Notes: generated by a model from the sequence alone, not told the origin. Numbered from the stretch's first letter, positions 44,942 to 58,836 are shown. The stretch is 64,000 nt of DNA from Deferribacterales bacterium Deferri_01 (GCA_001603805.1 LUZY01000002.1:1-64000); one strand, 5' to 3'. A program made the numbers and translations.

Positions 44942-45599
44942 AGACGACCTTAAGATATCAGAACTTCATAAACGCTTCACCGAAAAAGTAGAAGGCTTTG
45001 AGGTGGTGGGCATAGCAAACTCTCTGGCAGACGGTGAAGAGATGGTGGATCTCCTTGAACCGGAGCTTGTGCTTCTTGATCTGTTTTTTCCCGAAGGAAA
45101 CGGAATGCAGCTTCTTAGGAATATGCGGGCAAAAGGAAAATCTGTTGACGTGATACTTATAACAGCAGCAAAAGAGGTAAGCTCACTTCAGGAAGCCCTC
45201 CGTGGAGGAGCGTTTGATTATCTTGTTAAGCCTGTGATTTTTGACAGGTTCAAAGCATCTTTAGAAAAATTCCGCACATACAGCACGGAGCTGACACGTA
45301 ATGCAGTGCTTGAACAGCAGATGATAGACAAACTTATACATCCGGCCTCTGAAACACAGGATGAAGGCGGACTCCCGAAAGGCATAGACCCCATAACTCT
45401 GCGGAAGATATGCGCAGTGTTTGATGAGAGCGGAGCAGACGGATTTTCTGCCGAAGAGGTCGGCAAAAAAATAAATGCAAGCCGCAACACCGCAAGACGT
45501 TATCTGGAATACCTGCTGGCATCCGGTTTTCTGTATGCAGATATAGACTACGGGACAGTGGGAAGACCGGAGAGAATTTTCAGGAAAATGAGTATTTAA
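44913..45599 (+). CDS. DcuR/CitB-family response regulator
   Basis: This 228-residue protein has an N-terminal receiver (VIVEDDLKISE, LVLLDLFFPEGNG, DYLVKPV) and a C-terminal helix-turn-helix of the CitB group (FSAEEVGKKINASRNTARRYLEYLL). It overlaps the kinase gene by 29 bases; ATG 44913 follows AAGGAAATGTTTC. It probably controls the Dcu gene just upstream. Confidence 0.9.
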   Translation: MKRIRTVIVEDDLKISELHKRFTEKVEGFEVVGIANSLADGEEMVDLLEPELVLLDLFFPEGNGMQLLRNMRAKGKSVDVILITAAKEVSSLQEALRGGAFDYLVKPVIFDRFKASLEKFRTYSTELTRNAVLEQQMIDKLIHPASETQDEGGLPKGIDPITLRKICAVFDESGADGFSAEEVGKKINASRNTARRYLEYLLASGFLYADIDYGTVGRPERIFRKMSI

Positions 45600-45607
45600 A
45601 AGAAAAA

Positions 45608-45641
45608 AGCCCCATGCGGCACACAGGTCCGCACGGGGTTT
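45608..45641. terminator. Terminator between convergent regulator and efflux operon
   Basis: CCCC-A-TGCGG and CCGCA-C-GGGG pair with one mismatch, with a T-run on the right and A-run on the left, between the DcuR-like gene and the convergent outer-membrane factor. Confidence 0.7.
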
Positions 45642-45651
45642 GGTGAGAGAT

Positions 45652-47064
45652 TTATATTTGTCCGCCGCCCAATACTTTGTACAGCGTTACAAGGTTGTTC
45701 AAATACTGCTGCCTTACCGAGATAACCCCCTGTTCTGCTGCAAAAAGCGAACGGTGGGCATCCAGTACGTCAAGATAGTTTGATATCCCGTGTTTGTAGC
45801 GTTCACTCGCCAGTTCATAAACTGTGCGTGTGGACTCCGCAAGTGACTTCTGCGCCGCAAGCTGGTCAGTAAATGTACCTTTAGCCGCAAGCTGATCTGC
45901 AACCTCACGGAAAGCAGTCTGAATGGCTTTTTCGTATTCCGCCGCTGCTATCTTCTGGTTAACTTTGGCAACTTCCAGAGTGGCCTTGTTACGCCCGGCG
46001 TTGAATATGGGTATATTTATCTGCGGAGCAAAAGACCATGCAAGTCCTGAGCCTGAGCTGAACAGGTCATCGAGTCCGTTGCTGGCAAGCCCTGCCGAAC
46101 CGGTGAGCGTAATAGACGGGAAGAAAGCCGCCCTTGCTGCACCTATATCAGCATTAGCAGCCTTGAGCGAATGTTCCGCACGTTTTATGTCCGGTCTGTT
46201 CAGCAGTGTTTCCGAAGGAACACCAGCAGGCAGAGGCTTGAGCGCTGTTATCTCATCCGGCAGTGAAGCCTGAAGAGCAGCAACGTCAATATCAGTACCA
46301 GCAAGCAGGGTAAGACCGTTAAGATCCTGCGCTGTAAGCCTTGTGTACTGAACTTTGCTTATCTTTGCGTTTTCAACCGCAGTGGCAGCTTGTTCAAGTT
46401 CAAGCCTTGTTGCGCTGCCCAGCTCATATTTCTTTTTCACAAGTTCATATGCTTCCTGCTGGTTTTTGAGGGTTTCCTCTGCCAGTTTCAGCATTTCCCT
46501 GTCGCCCAGATAAGTGATGTATGCGTTTGCCACCTCTGCTACAAGGGTGATCTGCGCCGCATTTCTTGCCTCTTCCGTAGCAAAATAGCTTTCAAGGGCT
46601 TTTTCACTGAGGCTTCTCACTCTGCCGAAAAAATCAAGCTCATAAGCAGCTATTCCGATACCCACACTGTAGCTGGATGCGGTATAGGAACTGCCTGTGG
46701 CACTTGCATTTTCAGGCACACGCTGACGTGTGAATGAGCCTGTCGCATTTACATCCGGCAGAAGGTCGGAGCGTTGAATTCTGTAAGCAGCCCTTGCGGA
46801 CTCTATATTAAGAGCCGCAACACGGAGATCTCTGTTATTTTCGAGGGCTTTCTCAATGAGAGCCCTGAGTTCCGGAGCAAGGAAGAAGTCTTTCCATGCC
46901 ATTTCAGCAACATTAACAGACATGTTGTCTGCCTGCCCATATGCCGAACCTTTGGGAAAAGATGCAGCAACGGGGGAGGCAGGTCTTTCATAAGCGGGAA
47001 TCATAGAGCATCCCGCCATTATCACAGACACGGCAGCCGCCGCAATTATGTTTTTACTTACCAT
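45652..47064 (-). CDS. RND efflux outer-membrane lipoprotein (NodT/OprM family)
   Basis: A lipoprotein signal (VIMAGCS) is followed by a 450-residue outer-membrane factor with the paired OMF repeats ([22 protein letters not shown] and [22 protein letters not shown]). It forms the outer-membrane channel of a tripartite pump. It overlaps the RND gene by 11 bases. Confidence 0.92.
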   Translation of the reverse strand: MVSKNIIAAAAVSVIMAGCSMIPAYERPASPVAASFPKGSAYGQADNMSVNVAEMAWKDFFLAPELRALIEKALENNRDLRVAALNIESARAAYRIQRSDLLPDVNATGSFTRQRVPENASATGSSYTASSYSVGIGIAAYELDFFGRVRSLSEKALESYFATEEARNAAQITLVAEVANAYITYLGDREMLKLAEETLKNQQEAYELVKKKYELGSATRLELEQAATAVENAKISKVQYTRLTAQDLNGLTLLAGTDIDVAALQASLPDEITALKPLPAGVPSETLLNRPDIKRAEHSLKAANADIGAARAAFFPSITLTGSAGLASNGLDDLFSSGSGLAWSFAPQINIPIFNAGRNKATLEVAKVNQKIAAAEYEKAIQTAFREVADQLAAKGTFTDQLAAQKSLAESTRTVYELASERYKHGISNYLDVLDAHRSLFAAEQGVISVRQQYLNNLVTLYKVLGGGQI

Positions 47065-50000
47065 TAGTTGTCTCCTTAACGTCAGCCGGTGTGCGCTTGC
47101 CGAACTGTTTCATTATAACAATATAAAACATCGGCACAAAAAGTATGGCAAGGAATGTAGCAGAGGTCATGCCCCCGATAACGCCTATACCTATGGCATT
47201 CTGGCTGGCGGAACCTGCACCGTTGGATATGGCAAGGGGGGTAACACCGAGAATAAACGCCATTGACGTCATAAGAATCGGTCTTAACCTTTGTTCAGAT
47301 GCTATCATAGCAGACCGCAGCAATCCGTATCCGCTGTCGTGCAGGTCTTTTGCAAATTCAACGATAAGAATGGCGTTTTTCGACGCAAGACCAATCGTGG
47401 TAAGCATACCCACCTGAAAGTAAACGTCATTGGCAAGGCTCGCCGCAAGGGTCGCAGCTACTGTACCCACAATACCAAGAGGAACAATAAGCATTACCGC
47501 AAACGGAACAGACCAGCTCTCATAAAGAGCAGCAAGAGACAGGAACACGATAAGCAGAGACAGTCCATAGAGCAGACCTGTCTGCGCTCCTGCAGCACGC
47601 TCTTCATATGAAATACCTGTCCACTCAAGGCTTATACCCTGCGGAAGCTGTTTAGCGTACTCCTCTATAATCTGCATAGCCTCACCGGAGCTTACTCCGG
47701 GAGCCGGAGCGCCCAGAATTTCCTGAGAAGATGTACCGTTGTAACGCTCAAGTTTTGGTGAGCCGTATTCCCATTCCGCAGTGGAGAAAGCAGAAAATGG
47801 AACCATCTCTCCTTTGTCATTCCTAACATACCATTTATAAATATCTTCAGGCAGCATTCTGTACTCTGAATCACCCTGAATATACACTTTTTTGATACGC
47901 TGATTATGGAGAAAGTCGTTAACATAACTTGAGCCCCAAGCTGTTTTCAGCGTGTTGTTTATACTTGCGATGGAAACGCCCAGAGCGCTTGCTTTTTCAT
48001 GATCAACATGGATCCTGAACTGAGGAACATCATCAAAACCGTTGGGACGAACACCCACAAGTCTTGCGTCCTGTGCAGCCATCCCGAGGAGCTGATTTCT
48101 GGCATTCATAAGAGCCTCATGCCCAAGACCGGCTCTGTCAAGGAGCTGAAGGTCAAAACCTGTGGCATTACCAAGGGCAATAATTGGAGGCGGATAGAAA
48201 GCAAACACAAATGCATCTTTAATTGTTGAAAGATTCATCATGGCCCTCTGAGCTATGGCAAAAACCTTCTGGTGCTTCTCTGTTCTTTCTTCCCAGTCCT
48301 TGAGACGTACAAAACCCATCGCAGTATTTGAGCCTCGTCCGGCAAAACTGAAGCCTGTAACTGTAAATATACTGATTGCAGACTCTTTTTCCTGTTCCAT
48401 GAAATACTGTTCAACTTTCTTCACGCTTTCAAGAGTCCTCTCCTGAGTGGCTCCCGGAGGTGTTGATATCTGTACAAGCATAATACCCTGATCCTCATCA
48501 GGAAGGAACGATGTTGGTATTTTTGTGAACATGTATCCGAGTCCTGCAATTATCACTGCATATACTATGAAGAATCTGAAAGCTCTGGCTGCAACATATC
48601 CCACACTTGTTCTGTAGGCGCTTCTGCTGCGGTTAAACATTCGGTTAAACCATCCGAAGAAGCCTTTCATATGCTCTTTATGCCCTTTTTCAACAGGCTT
48701 GAGCATTGAAGCGCAAAGTGAAGGAGTAAGAACAAGAGCCACCACAACGGAAAGTACCATCGCAGAAACTATTGTAATCGAGAACTGCCGATAGATAGCA
48801 CCTGTGGAACCTTTGAAGAAAGCCATAGGAACGAAAACCGCAGAAAGAACAAGCGCAATACCCACAAGGGCGCCTGTAATCTGGTTCATTGATTTTCTTG
48901 TAGCTTCCTTCGGAGGCAGACCTTCTTCACTCATAACCCTTTCAACGTTTTCAACAACGACAATGGCATCGTCCACCAGAAGCCCGATTGCGAGAATCAT
49001 GGCGAACATCGTAAGAACGTTGATAGTAAACCCGAAAGCAGAAAGTATTCCGAATGTACCCAGAAGAACAACAGGGACTGCAATAGTCGGGATAAGTGTC
49101 GCCCTGAAGTTCTGCAAAAACAGGTACATAATGAGGAAAACAAGAACAACTGCTTCTAAAAGGGTCTTAACAACCTCTTTTATAGAAATTGTAACAAAAG
49201 GTGTCGTATCGTAAGGGTAAACAACTTCGAGCCCCTCCGGCATAAACTCTTCAAGCTCTGCAACTTTTGCTTTAACATTGTTAGCAGTTTCAAGAGCGTT
49301 TGCCCCTGTGGCAAGACTCACGGCCATACCTGCGGCGGGCTTGCCCATATATCTGGTTACAAAATCATAGTTCTGAACACCGAGTTCGACTCTTGCAACA
49401 TCCTTTATACGTACCTGCGAACCGTCGGTATTAACCTTGAGAAAAATATTCTCAAAATCTTCAACAGTTCTCAGCCTTGTCTGAGCAGTGATTGTAGCGT
49501 TAATCTGCTGACCGTCAACAGCGGGGTTTCCGCCAAGCTGACCGGCAGAAACATCTGCGTTCTGTGCGCTTATGGCGCTTATGACATCATCTGAAGTAAG
49601 CTTATAATTATTAAGCTGATCAGGGTTAAGCCATATACGCATGGAGAAAGGCTGACCGAAAACCTGAAGCGAACCGACACCCAGAACCCTGCTGAGAGGA
49701 TCGGACATGTTAGAGCTTATGTAGTCGCCAATCTCATTCTGAGTCATTGACCCGTCAGCAGAGTAAAGCCCTATAACCATAAGGAAACTGCTGTTCGACT
49801 TTTCAACGGTTACACCGAGCTGCTGAACTTCCTGCGGCAATGACGACAAAGCAGACTGAATCTTGTTCTGTGTCTGAACCTGAGCAATATCAGGATTTGC
49901 TTCCGGTTCAAATGTAAGAGTTATCTCAACATTACCTGTTCCGTCACTGGTTGATGAGAAGTAACGCAGATAGTCAATACCCACAAGTTTCTGTTCGATA

Positions 50001-50191
50001 ACCTGCGTAACACTGTTTTCCAATGTTTCTGCAGATGCCCCGGGGTAGCTAGCACTAATGGAAACGGTGGGCGGCGCGATCTGCGGGTACTGCTCAACAG
50101 GCAGTGTCTTTATGGCAAGAACACCTGCGAGCATTATAATAATTGCAATCACCCATGCAAAGATGGGACGATCTATAAAGAAATTTGACAT
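47054..50191 (-). CDS. HAE1-family RND multidrug efflux transporter (AcrB/MexB-like)
   Basis: This 1045-residue protein has twelve membrane segments, the N-terminus [21 protein letters not shown], the proton-relay motif [18 protein letters not shown], and large periplasmic porter domains. It is of the AcrB/MexB size. It is in an operon with a periplasmic adaptor upstream and an outer-membrane factor downstream. Confidence 0.96.
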   Translation of the reverse strand: MSNFFIDRPIFAWVIAIIIMLAGVLAIKTLPVEQYPQIAPPTVSISASYPGASAETLENSVTQVIEQKLVGIDYLRYFSSTSDGTGNVEITLTFEPEANPDIAQVQTQNKIQSALSSLPQEVQQLGVTVEKSNSSFLMVIGLYSADGSMTQNEIGDYISSNMSDPLSRVLGVGSLQVFGQPFSMRIWLNPDQLNNYKLTSDDVISAISAQNADVSAGQLGGNPAVDGQQINATITAQTRLRTVEDFENIFLKVNTDGSQVRIKDVARVELGVQNYDFVTRYMGKPAAGMAVSLATGANALETANNVKAKVAELEEFMPEGLEVVYPYDTTPFVTISIKEVVKTLLEAVVLVFLIMYLFLQNFRATLIPTIAVPVVLLGTFGILSAFGFTINVLTMFAMILAIGLLVDDAIVVVENVERVMSEEGLPPKEATRKSMNQITGALVGIALVLSAVFVPMAFFKGSTGAIYRQFSITIVSAMVLSVVVALVLTPSLCASMLKPVEKGHKEHMKGFFGWFNRMFNRSRSAYRTSVGYVAARAFRFFIVYAVIIAGLGYMFTKIPTSFLPDEDQGIMLVQISTPPGATQERTLESVKKVEQYFMEQEKESAISIFTVTGFSFAGRGSNTAMGFVRLKDWEERTEKHQKVFAIAQRAMMNLSTIKDAFVFAFYPPPIIALGNATGFDLQLLDRAGLGHEALMNARNQLLGMAAQDARLVGVRPNGFDDVPQFRIHVDHEKASALGVSIASINNTLKTAWGSSYVNDFLHNQRIKKVYIQGDSEYRMLPEDIYKWYVRNDKGEMVPFSAFSTAEWEYGSPKLERYNGTSSQEILGAPAPGVSSGEAMQIIEEYAKQLPQGISLEWTGISYEERAAGAQTGLLYGLSLLIVFLSLAALYESWSVPFAVMLIVPLGIVGTVAATLAASLANDVYFQVGMLTTIGLASKNAILIVEFAKDLHDSGYGLLRSAMIASEQRLRPILMTSMAFILGVTPLAISNGAGSASQNAIGIGVIGGMTSATFLAILFVPMFYIVIMKQFGKRTPADVKETTNGK

Positions 50192-50216
50192 ATTATATCA
50201 TCCTGCTGTTTTGTGC

Positions 50217-51365
50217 CTATTCGGCTTTTGTTTCAACCGGGTTTACCTTTGCGCCGGGACGTATCTTCTGGAGTCCCTCAAGAACAATTCTGTCACCGGG
50301 CTGAAGACCGGACATAACTGCCCATTTATTTCCCACAGTATCAGATACGCTAACAGGACGAGGATTCACAGTATTTTCAGAGTCTACCGCCCAAACAATT
50401 ACACTGCCGTCAGCATTTCTTACCGCTGTCTGCTGGGGAATGAGTATGGCAGCATCATCCTTGGCCTGCGGAATCCTTGCTTTTACAAAAAGACCGGGCA
50501 GAAGCTCCCTTTCAGGATTCGGGAAAAGAGCGCGGAGCTGAACCATTCCGGTTGTTTCATCCACCGTAACATCAGAGAACTGCATTACACCTTTATGAGC
50601 ATAAGGTTTTCCACCGATGAGAAGCTCAACTTCAGCCGAATTTCCAAGGGTTCCGTCATCCGTTATCATGCGGCGAAGCTTCATAACCTCTTCCGCAGAC
50701 TGGCTTACATCCACATATACACTGTCAAGCTGCTGAACTTTGGCAAGAGCAGATGCCTGATTAGCAGTTACAAGAGCCCCTTCCGTCACGGAGGACTTGC
50801 CAATATGCCCGGAAATGGGTGAAAAAACCTTAGTATAATCGAGATTTATTTTTGCTGCTGCCACAGCCGCCTTTCCGGCAGCCACAGACGCCTTAGCCTG
50901 AGCAAGCGCAGTTGCAGTATCTTCATACTCCTGTGTGCTGACACCGCCGACTTTAAGCAGTTCAGCGTATCTTGCCTCTTTCGGCGCAGCAGACTGCAAA
51001 TCAGCTTCGGCTCTCATAAGTTCAGCTTTGGCGCTGTCATATGATGCCTGAAAAGGTGCAGGATCTATCTGGTAAAGCTGCTGACCGGCACTTACACTGC
51101 CCCCTTCCTTAAACAGCCTTTTCTGAATAATCCCTGAAACCTGAGGACGTATTTCAGCAACTCTCACCGCCGATGTACGCCCCGGCAAATCTTTTGTAAA
51201 TGTTACTGCTTCTGCTTTAACAGTATAAACAGTAACTTCTGCAGCCGGTCGTTCTCCTCCGCCCTGCGGCTGGGAAGCAGTGGCTGAACCGCCGCTTTTG
51301 AAAATAACCAGTCCGATAATAACTGCCGCAGCCAAGCCTGCGAAACCTAATAACTTTGACTTCAT
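50217..51365 (-). CDS. RND periplasmic adaptor (AcrA/MexA-like)
   Basis: This 382-residue adaptor has an N-terminal hydrophobic anchor, lipoyl halves (RVAEIRPQVSGIIQKRLFKEGG and GHIGKSSVTEGALV), a coiled-coil hairpin and a beta-barrel. It is the first structural gene after the TetR repressor. Confidence 0.94.
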   Translation of the reverse strand: MKSKLLGFAGLAAAVIIGLVIFKSGGSATASQPQGGGERPAAEVTVYTVKAEAVTFTKDLPGRTSAVRVAEIRPQVSGIIQKRLFKEGGSVSAGQQLYQIDPAPFQASYDSAKAELMRAEADLQSAAPKEARYAELLKVGGVSTQEYEDTATALAQAKASVAAGKAAVAAAKINLDYTKVFSPISGHIGKSSVTEGALVTANQASALAKVQQLDSVYVDVSQSAEEVMKLRRMITDDGTLGNSAEVELLIGGKPYAHKGVMQFSDVTVDETTGMVQLRALFPNPERELLPGLFVKARIPQAKDDAAILIPQQTAVRNADGSVIVWAVDSENTVNPRPVSVSDTVGNKWAVMSGLQPGDRIVLEGLQKIRPGAKVNPVETKAE

Positions 51366-51378
51366 ACAATATCCCTTC

Positions 51379-51960
51379 CTATGTGATTATCAGCCTTTTT
51401 ACCAGCTTCAACATTTCCTCTTTGGCATTTTTAAGTCCGTCATCAGTTATATTTCTATAACCGTACGAACCAAATGTGCCTATAACCATTCCGGTAAAAG
51501 TGTTTGCCAGAATATATGGATCAACATTCACAAATTCTCCCGTCTTGATCCCTGCTTCAAAAATTTCGGACAGAGGCTCAAGCAGTAAATAATGTGTATC
51601 CTCTGCATCCTCCTCTACTGTACGGTGTGAATCCAGAAAACGGAAATAGAGGCATACTTCTTCATTAACATCGAAGATATCCTCAAATACCGCCATAAGT
51701 TTTTCAGATGGTCTCATACTGCTTTCGCGTATTTCACGGAATCTTTTTTCCAAAGGTTCAACCATCTCAGCATGAACATACTCCATAAGGCTTTCCTTAT
51801 TATCAAAATAGTTATAAAGAGAACCCTTGGAGACACCCGATTTTTTGGCTGCCTCTTCCATGGTTATGCATCCGTTCTCCCTAATCAGTTCTATAACTGT
51901 CTTGACAATTCTTTCCTTAAAAAGGTTATCCAAAACTTCTTTTCTTTTCTTTAAGTTCAT
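51379..51960 (-). CDS. TetR-family repressor of the RND operon
   Basis: This 193-residue protein has the TetR helix-turn-helix (ITMEEAAKKSGVSKGSLYNYFDNKESL). It is the first gene of the efflux operon. A highly symmetric palindrome at 51974-52008 lies directly upstream, so it likely represses its own operon and responds to pump substrates. Confidence 0.92.
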   Translation of the reverse strand: MNLKKRKEVLDNLFKERIVKTVIELIRENGCITMEEAAKKSGVSKGSLYNYFDNKESLMEYVHAEMVEPLEKRFREIRESSMRPSEKLMAVFEDIFDVNEEVCLYFRFLDSHRTVEEDAEDTHYLLLEPLSEIFEAGIKTGEFVNVDPYILANTFTGMVIGTFGSYGYRNITDDGLKNAKEEMLKLVKRLIIT

Positions 51961-51973
51961 CCGTTTCCCTTTA

Positions 51974-52008
51974 TTGACTTCCCAGTCATAATATGACTAA
52001 GCAGTCAA
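51974..52008. promoter_or_regulatory. Nested palindrome, likely TetR operator
   Basis: The site reads TTGACT-N4-AGTCAT-AAT-ATGACT-N4-AGTCAA and is fully symmetric about 51991. It contains an inner 15-base palindrome (51984-51998) and outer TTGACT/AGTCAA arms, as expected for two bound TetR dimers. It lies just upstream of the tetR start. Confidence 0.75.
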
Positions 52009-52218
52009 ACTACGACCGAGGGGTCATGATGTCAAGATTTTTATGGACATTAATTGTAAATAAACGTTAAGAAAATGTAACTTTATCCGAAAAGCGGACA
52101 TTTTTGAGCAGGGTAATCAAAATTCTTTGCTTTAATAATCTATAAGTATTAAAATAACATAAATCATCTGTCTGTTACGACCGTTTATACACAAAGAATA
52201 TCCGGAGAAACTGAATTA

Positions 52219-55134
52219 ATGAACCGAACCATAAACAGCTTCGCTGTCCTTATCCTGCTGGTCTTTTTTTATTCTATAAACGCATCGGGCGAAAGTAATA
52301 TTTTCACGCCGGAAGAGCAGACATACATAAAGGACAAAAAAACAATCACAGTCGGGGTTGTTGACAGCAACGAACCCTATACCTACTTCAGAAACGGAAA
52401 CATAAAAGGCTACTCCATTGACTTCATGAGCATGATTCAGGAAATCAGCGGACTCAGAATAGAATATAAAATGGGGAACTGGACAAATATTTACAACTCT
52501 TTCCTCAATGGTGAGCTGGATGCAATAAACGAAATATCATACACACCGGAAAGGGAAAAATATATTTTATTCAGTGTTCCCTACCACATAAGAAGAACTG
52601 TCGTGTTTGTCCGCAATGACTCCGGAATAAAACCCGGCGACAATCTAATTGCTCTGGTGGGGCTTAAAACAGGTTATATCAAAGATATCTTCTACTCAGA
52701 GATACTTAAGAAACAACGCCTGAACCTTCTGGAATATAATAATAATGTGGACATGATTAAATCTCTCGCTTTTGGCTGGGTTGATGCGGTGTTTGTCAGC
52801 GAACTCGGAGGGCGGTTCATTGCAAGGGAAAACACATTTTCTAACATAGTCTCCGTAGGGACTTTAAATTTTGAAGGGCTGGAAGATGAGGACCTCCGTA
52901 TCGGAGTTCTGAAGACAAATCCTGTTCTTGCGGGAATAATCAACAAGTCTATAAAAGCACTGCCGGAAACAAGGAAAGACAAGCTTGAGAGACTCTGGTC
53001 AATATATAACGGACAAGTTTTCAGTGCAGCAGAAAGTATCGAACTCACACCGGAAGAGGAATCATTCATCCGTTCACGCCCATCGGTTTCTGTGGGCATG
53101 CTGCCTGACTTTTATCCGTTCAGTTTCGCATCAAATGAGCAGATCATGGGCTACACAGATGCTCTTCTGAAAATAATCAGCCGCCGCACAGGAATAGACT
53201 TCGCATACAATATAAAACCCTGGTCAGCTATACTGAATGATTTCAGAGACGGCAAAACGGACATGATTGCAGACATATCCATGACAGAAGAAAGAAAAGC
53301 GTTCACTCTCTTCACAGATGAATACGCCCGCATCCCCAGTTATGTTTTTATCAGGGACGATTTTGGAAAATACACTGACACTTCATCTCTGGATGGCAAA
53401 AAAGTGGGCATAACAAAAGGGATTTTCTTCAAGGATCTTATAAATAAAGATGAACTCAGTGAGTTAAAGGAATATATATCAAGGGATGAGATGTTCAAAG
53501 ATCTCTCCTTCGGTAAAATCGATGCTGTCATAACCTCCCTTAATTCCGGCAGCAGCATGATAAAGAAATATGCTCTTCTCAATGTAACCATTGGCGGCGA
53601 ATTCAACTCCGACGAGAGAACTGTTGAAGACCTCCGCTTCGGGGTTAACCCTGAGCTTACAGAACTTTACAGCATCATAACAAAAACTTTGGCAAGCATA
53701 AGTCAGGAAGATAAAATATTGCTGGAAAATCAGTGGCTTGTACCGCAGTTAAATGAGATCAAACGTCCGGCTCTGGCGTTCACTGAGCAGGAAGAAGAAT
53801 ACCTTGAAAGAAAAAAAATAGTACGGATGTGTGTTGACCCTGACTGGATGCCGTTTGAAAAACTTGAAGGCGGCAAGCGTCATACTGGCATATCGGCTGA
53901 TTTTATCAAACTTATGCAGAGCAACTCCGGCATACAGATTCACATAGTTCCCACTGAAACATGGGCAGAAACCCTTATAAAAGGGCAGAATAGAGAATGC
54001 GATATAATTTCACTGGCAATGCGTACACCGGAAAGGATGAAATATTTCAACTTCACTTCTCCATATCTTGTTATTCCTACAGTGATTGCAACATCCATAA
54101 ATGACCCTTTCATCGACAAAATAGATGATGTTCTGGATAAAAGCTTCGCCACCGTAAAAGACTACGCCATTACAGAAATGCTTAAAAAGAAATACCCGCA
54201 TCTCAAGCTTATTGAAGTGGAAAACGATGCAGAAAGCATAGCTCTCCTGCAAAAAGGGGAGGTTTACGGAGCAATCGGAACCATGGCGGGCATAGGTTAT
54301 CAGATTAAGCAGCAGAAGATTGTTGATATAAAAATATCCGGAAGGCTTGAACAGGACTGGGAGCTGGGCATAGCTGCCAGAAACGATGAACCTGAGCTTG
54401 CAAGAATCTTCCAGAAGCTTGTGGATTCCATAAGCGAAGAGGACAGAAACGCTATTACCGGCAAATGGATGAGTATCCGCTATGATCAGGGATTTGACTA
54501 TAAGCTTTTCTGGCGCATCATGGGAATCTTCGCCGTTATTGCCGCCGTTATTGCTTACTGGTCGGGCAAGCTCAGGAAGCTGAACAAAGAACTTCAAACA
54601 GCAAACATAAGGCTTCAGGAACTCAGCGACAAGGACAGCCTCACGGGGCTTTACAACAGGCGTTTCTTTTCAGTAAGCAGCCAGCAGGCTTTTAATATAT
54701 GCCAGAGAAACGGAATACGCTTTTCTGTGGCTATAATTGATATTGACCACTTTAAAAAGGTTAATGACACCTTCGGGCACCTTTTCGGAGATAAAAGCCT
54801 TCAGGAAATGGGCAAAACACTCCTGCGCCATTTCCAGAGGCAGACTGACGCCTGCTCACGCTTCGGAGGGGAAGAATTTGCGGTTTTTATAACCAACACA
54901 GGGGAAGACACCCTCGCCAACCGCATAGAAAATATCCGTATTGAAATTGAAAAGAAAATTATAGAAATGGAAAATATGCGCACCACTCTGACAATCAGCG
55001 CAGGAATATATTCATCCATACCAACACAGGAAGACACTCTGGACGATGCCCTTAAAAAAGCTGATGACGCTCTTTATAAAGCAAAAAATGAAGGCAGAAA
55101 CCGTGTAACAATATGGAAGGAAGAAAGCGAGTAA
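52219..55134 (+). CDS. Membrane diguanylate cyclase with three periplasmic SBP domains
   Basis: This 971-residue protein has a signal peptide and three tandem solute-binding domains of the SBP_bac_3 type (about 30-270, 280-510 and 520-760), one membrane helix (about 770-790: IMGIFAVIAAVIAYW), a short coiled coil and a C-terminal GGDEF domain with the active motif GGEEF and an RxxD inhibition site five residues before it (RQTD). It makes c-di-GMP in response to a periplasmic ligand, probably amino acids or similar compounds (family inference). Confidence 0.92.
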   Translation: MNRTINSFAVLILLVFFYSINASGESNIFTPEEQTYIKDKKTITVGVVDSNEPYTYFRNGNIKGYSIDFMSMIQEISGLRIEYKMGNWTNIYNSFLNGELDAINEISYTPEREKYILFSVPYHIRRTVVFVRNDSGIKPGDNLIALVGLKTGYIKDIFYSEILKKQRLNLLEYNNNVDMIKSLAFGWVDAVFVSELGGRFIARENTFSNIVSVGTLNFEGLEDEDLRIGVLKTNPVLAGIINKSIKALPETRKDKLERLWSIYNGQVFSAAESIELTPEEESFIRSRPSVSVGMLPDFYPFSFASNEQIMGYTDALLKIISRRTGIDFAYNIKPWSAILNDFRDGKTDMIADISMTEERKAFTLFTDEYARIPSYVFIRDDFGKYTDTSSLDGKKVGITKGIFFKDLINKDELSELKEYISRDEMFKDLSFGKIDAVITSLNSGSSMIKKYALLNVTIGGEFNSDERTVEDLRFGVNPELTELYSIITKTLASISQEDKILLENQWLVPQLNEIKRPALAFTEQEEEYLERKKIVRMCVDPDWMPFEKLEGGKRHTGISADFIKLMQSNSGIQIHIVPTETWAETLIKGQNRECDIISLAMRTPERMKYFNFTSPYLVIPTVIATSINDPFIDKIDDVLDKSFATVKDYAITEMLKKKYPHLKLIEVENDAESIALLQKGEVYGAIGTMAGIGYQIKQQKIVDIKISGRLEQDWELGIAARNDEPELARIFQKLVDSISEEDRNAITGKWMSIRYDQGFDYKLFWRIMGIFAVIAAVIAYWSGKLRKLNKELQTANIRLQELSDKDSLTGLYNRRFFSVSSQQAFNICQRNGIRFSVAIIDIDHFKKVNDTFGHLFGDKSLQEMGKTLLRHFQRQTDACSRFGGEEFAVFITNTGEDTLANRIENIRIEIEKKIIEMENMRTTLTISAGIYSSIPTQEDTLDDALKKADDALYKAKNEGRNRVTIWKEESE

Positions 55135-57694
<2,560 letters not shown>

Positions 57695-57721
57695 TAGCAA
57701 CATAAATAAAATAATAACCAT

Positions 57722-57756
57722 AAGCGGTACTCTCTGACGGGGGTGCCGCTTTTTTT
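57722..57756 (+). terminator. Terminator of the IDH gene
   Basis: AAGCGGTAC (57722-57730) and GTGCCGCTT (57743-57751) pair with one wobble, followed by T7. Confidence 0.85.
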
Positions 57757-57814
57757 GTTTTAAGTGCGTTGATTTTGTACTAAATTACAAAAAACATTAC
57801 TCAAGGAGGACTGA

Positions 57815-58312
57815 TTGCAGTTTTCAAAAGGTGTTGAATATGCCCTTCACTCCCTGCTCCAGATGCTTAACGCCCCCGCAGGCAAATCTGTCGGAGTAAG
57901 AGAGCTTGCCTCTTTTCAGGGCATATCAGAAACCTACCTCTCCAAGATTTTTACAAAGCTCCGCAAGGCGGGCGTGGTAAAGGCAGCACCCGGAGTAAAC
58001 GGAGGCTATGAGCTTGCCCGTACTCCTGAGCATATAACCTTCTGGGATGTTATAGAAGCCGTAGAAGGCTCTTCTGATATGTTTCAGTGCATAGAAATAA
58101 GGCAGAACACTGCCACGCTGGACAAGAACAACCTGCCCGATTTATACACCAAATGCCCCTGCCTAATAAAAACAGTTATGCTGGATGCGGAGGAGCAAAT
58201 GCGCAAATACCTGAGAGGAAAGAACATAGGCTGGCTAAGAAATGAAGTGCAGAAGAAAATCCCCTGTGAACAGCAGAAGGCTACAGAGGAGTGGTTCAGG
58301 AATAAAAAATAG
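57815..58312 (+). CDS. Rrf2-family regulator
   Basis: The 165-residue protein has the Rrf2 winged helix (MQFSKGVEYALHSLLQML, ISETYLSKIFTKLRKAGVV, GVNGGYELAR) and a C-terminal region with FQC and KCPC cysteines, which may bind an Fe-S cluster as in IscR/NsrR-type members. The start is TTG 57815 behind AAGGAGGACTGA. No direct target is apparent; the IDH gene upstream is on the same strand but has its own terminator. Confidence 0.88.
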   Translation: MQFSKGVEYALHSLLQMLNAPAGKSVGVRELASFQGISETYLSKIFTKLRKAGVVKAAPGVNGGYELARTPEHITFWDVIEAVEGSSDMFQCIEIRQNTATLDKNNLPDLYTKCPCLIKTVMLDAEEQMRKYLRGKNIGWLRNEVQKKIPCEQQKATEEWFRNKK

Positions 58313-58349
58313 ATAAACCGGGACAGAATCCGCCCCGATCTTGGTAGGC

Positions 58350-58718
58350 TCAGAGTGTCTGCTTAAGTTCGCTGACGGTTATCTCCAGTACTCTGCTGAG
58401 AAAAGGGAACTTTCCTTTCATCATATCAAACTCTGCACCATCGTGAAAAAAGCTTGCAGTGCCTTCAATGCGAAACCCCGTACCCATAGCTCTAAGCCCC
58501 TGAACATTGTTACTACCCAGAGTAAGCTTCACTCTGTTGTTTACGATAATATCCTTCTCAATGCTCTGCATTCCTGCCGCAGGAATCAGCAGCCTGCCGT
58601 CTTCGGTGACATTAACATAAGAGTTCCAGGTGTTTACTATGTGAGGCTCATCAGAACCCCATGAAACGATAGATACCACGCCCTCATTTTTAAGGACATT
58701 TAAGAAAGCTTCATTCAT
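58350..58718 (-). CDS. Cytosolic pyridoxamine-phosphate-oxidase-like FMN-binding protein
   Basis: A compact 122-residue split-barrel protein (EGVVSIVSWGSDEPHIVNTW, RLLIPAAGMQSIEKD) without any signal peptide, unlike the Tat-exported pair at 27-31 kb. The start at 58718 follows GAGGTTTGAAATT; ATG 58733 is five codons earlier. Probably an FMN-dependent reductase or scavenging protein. Confidence 0.82.
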   Translation of the reverse strand: MNEAFLNVLKNEGVVSIVSWGSDEPHIVNTWNSYVNVTEDGRLLIPAAGMQSIEKDIIVNNRVKLTLGSNNVQGLRAMGTGFRIEGTASFFHDGAEFDMMKGKFPFLSRVLEITVSELKQTL

Positions 58719-58836
58719 AATTTCAAACCTCATATAAAGATATTACAGATACATATTATCTGGAATCAAAATATACTGATAATGAAGGAAGATCAAGCCT
58801 TATTTTAATCATTATCTTATCAGCTTTTCAGACAGG

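Noticed and set aside
54010-54597. 195-residue frame opposite the diguanylate cyclase
   Set aside because: Antisense shadow of the third solute-binding domain; no ribosome site.
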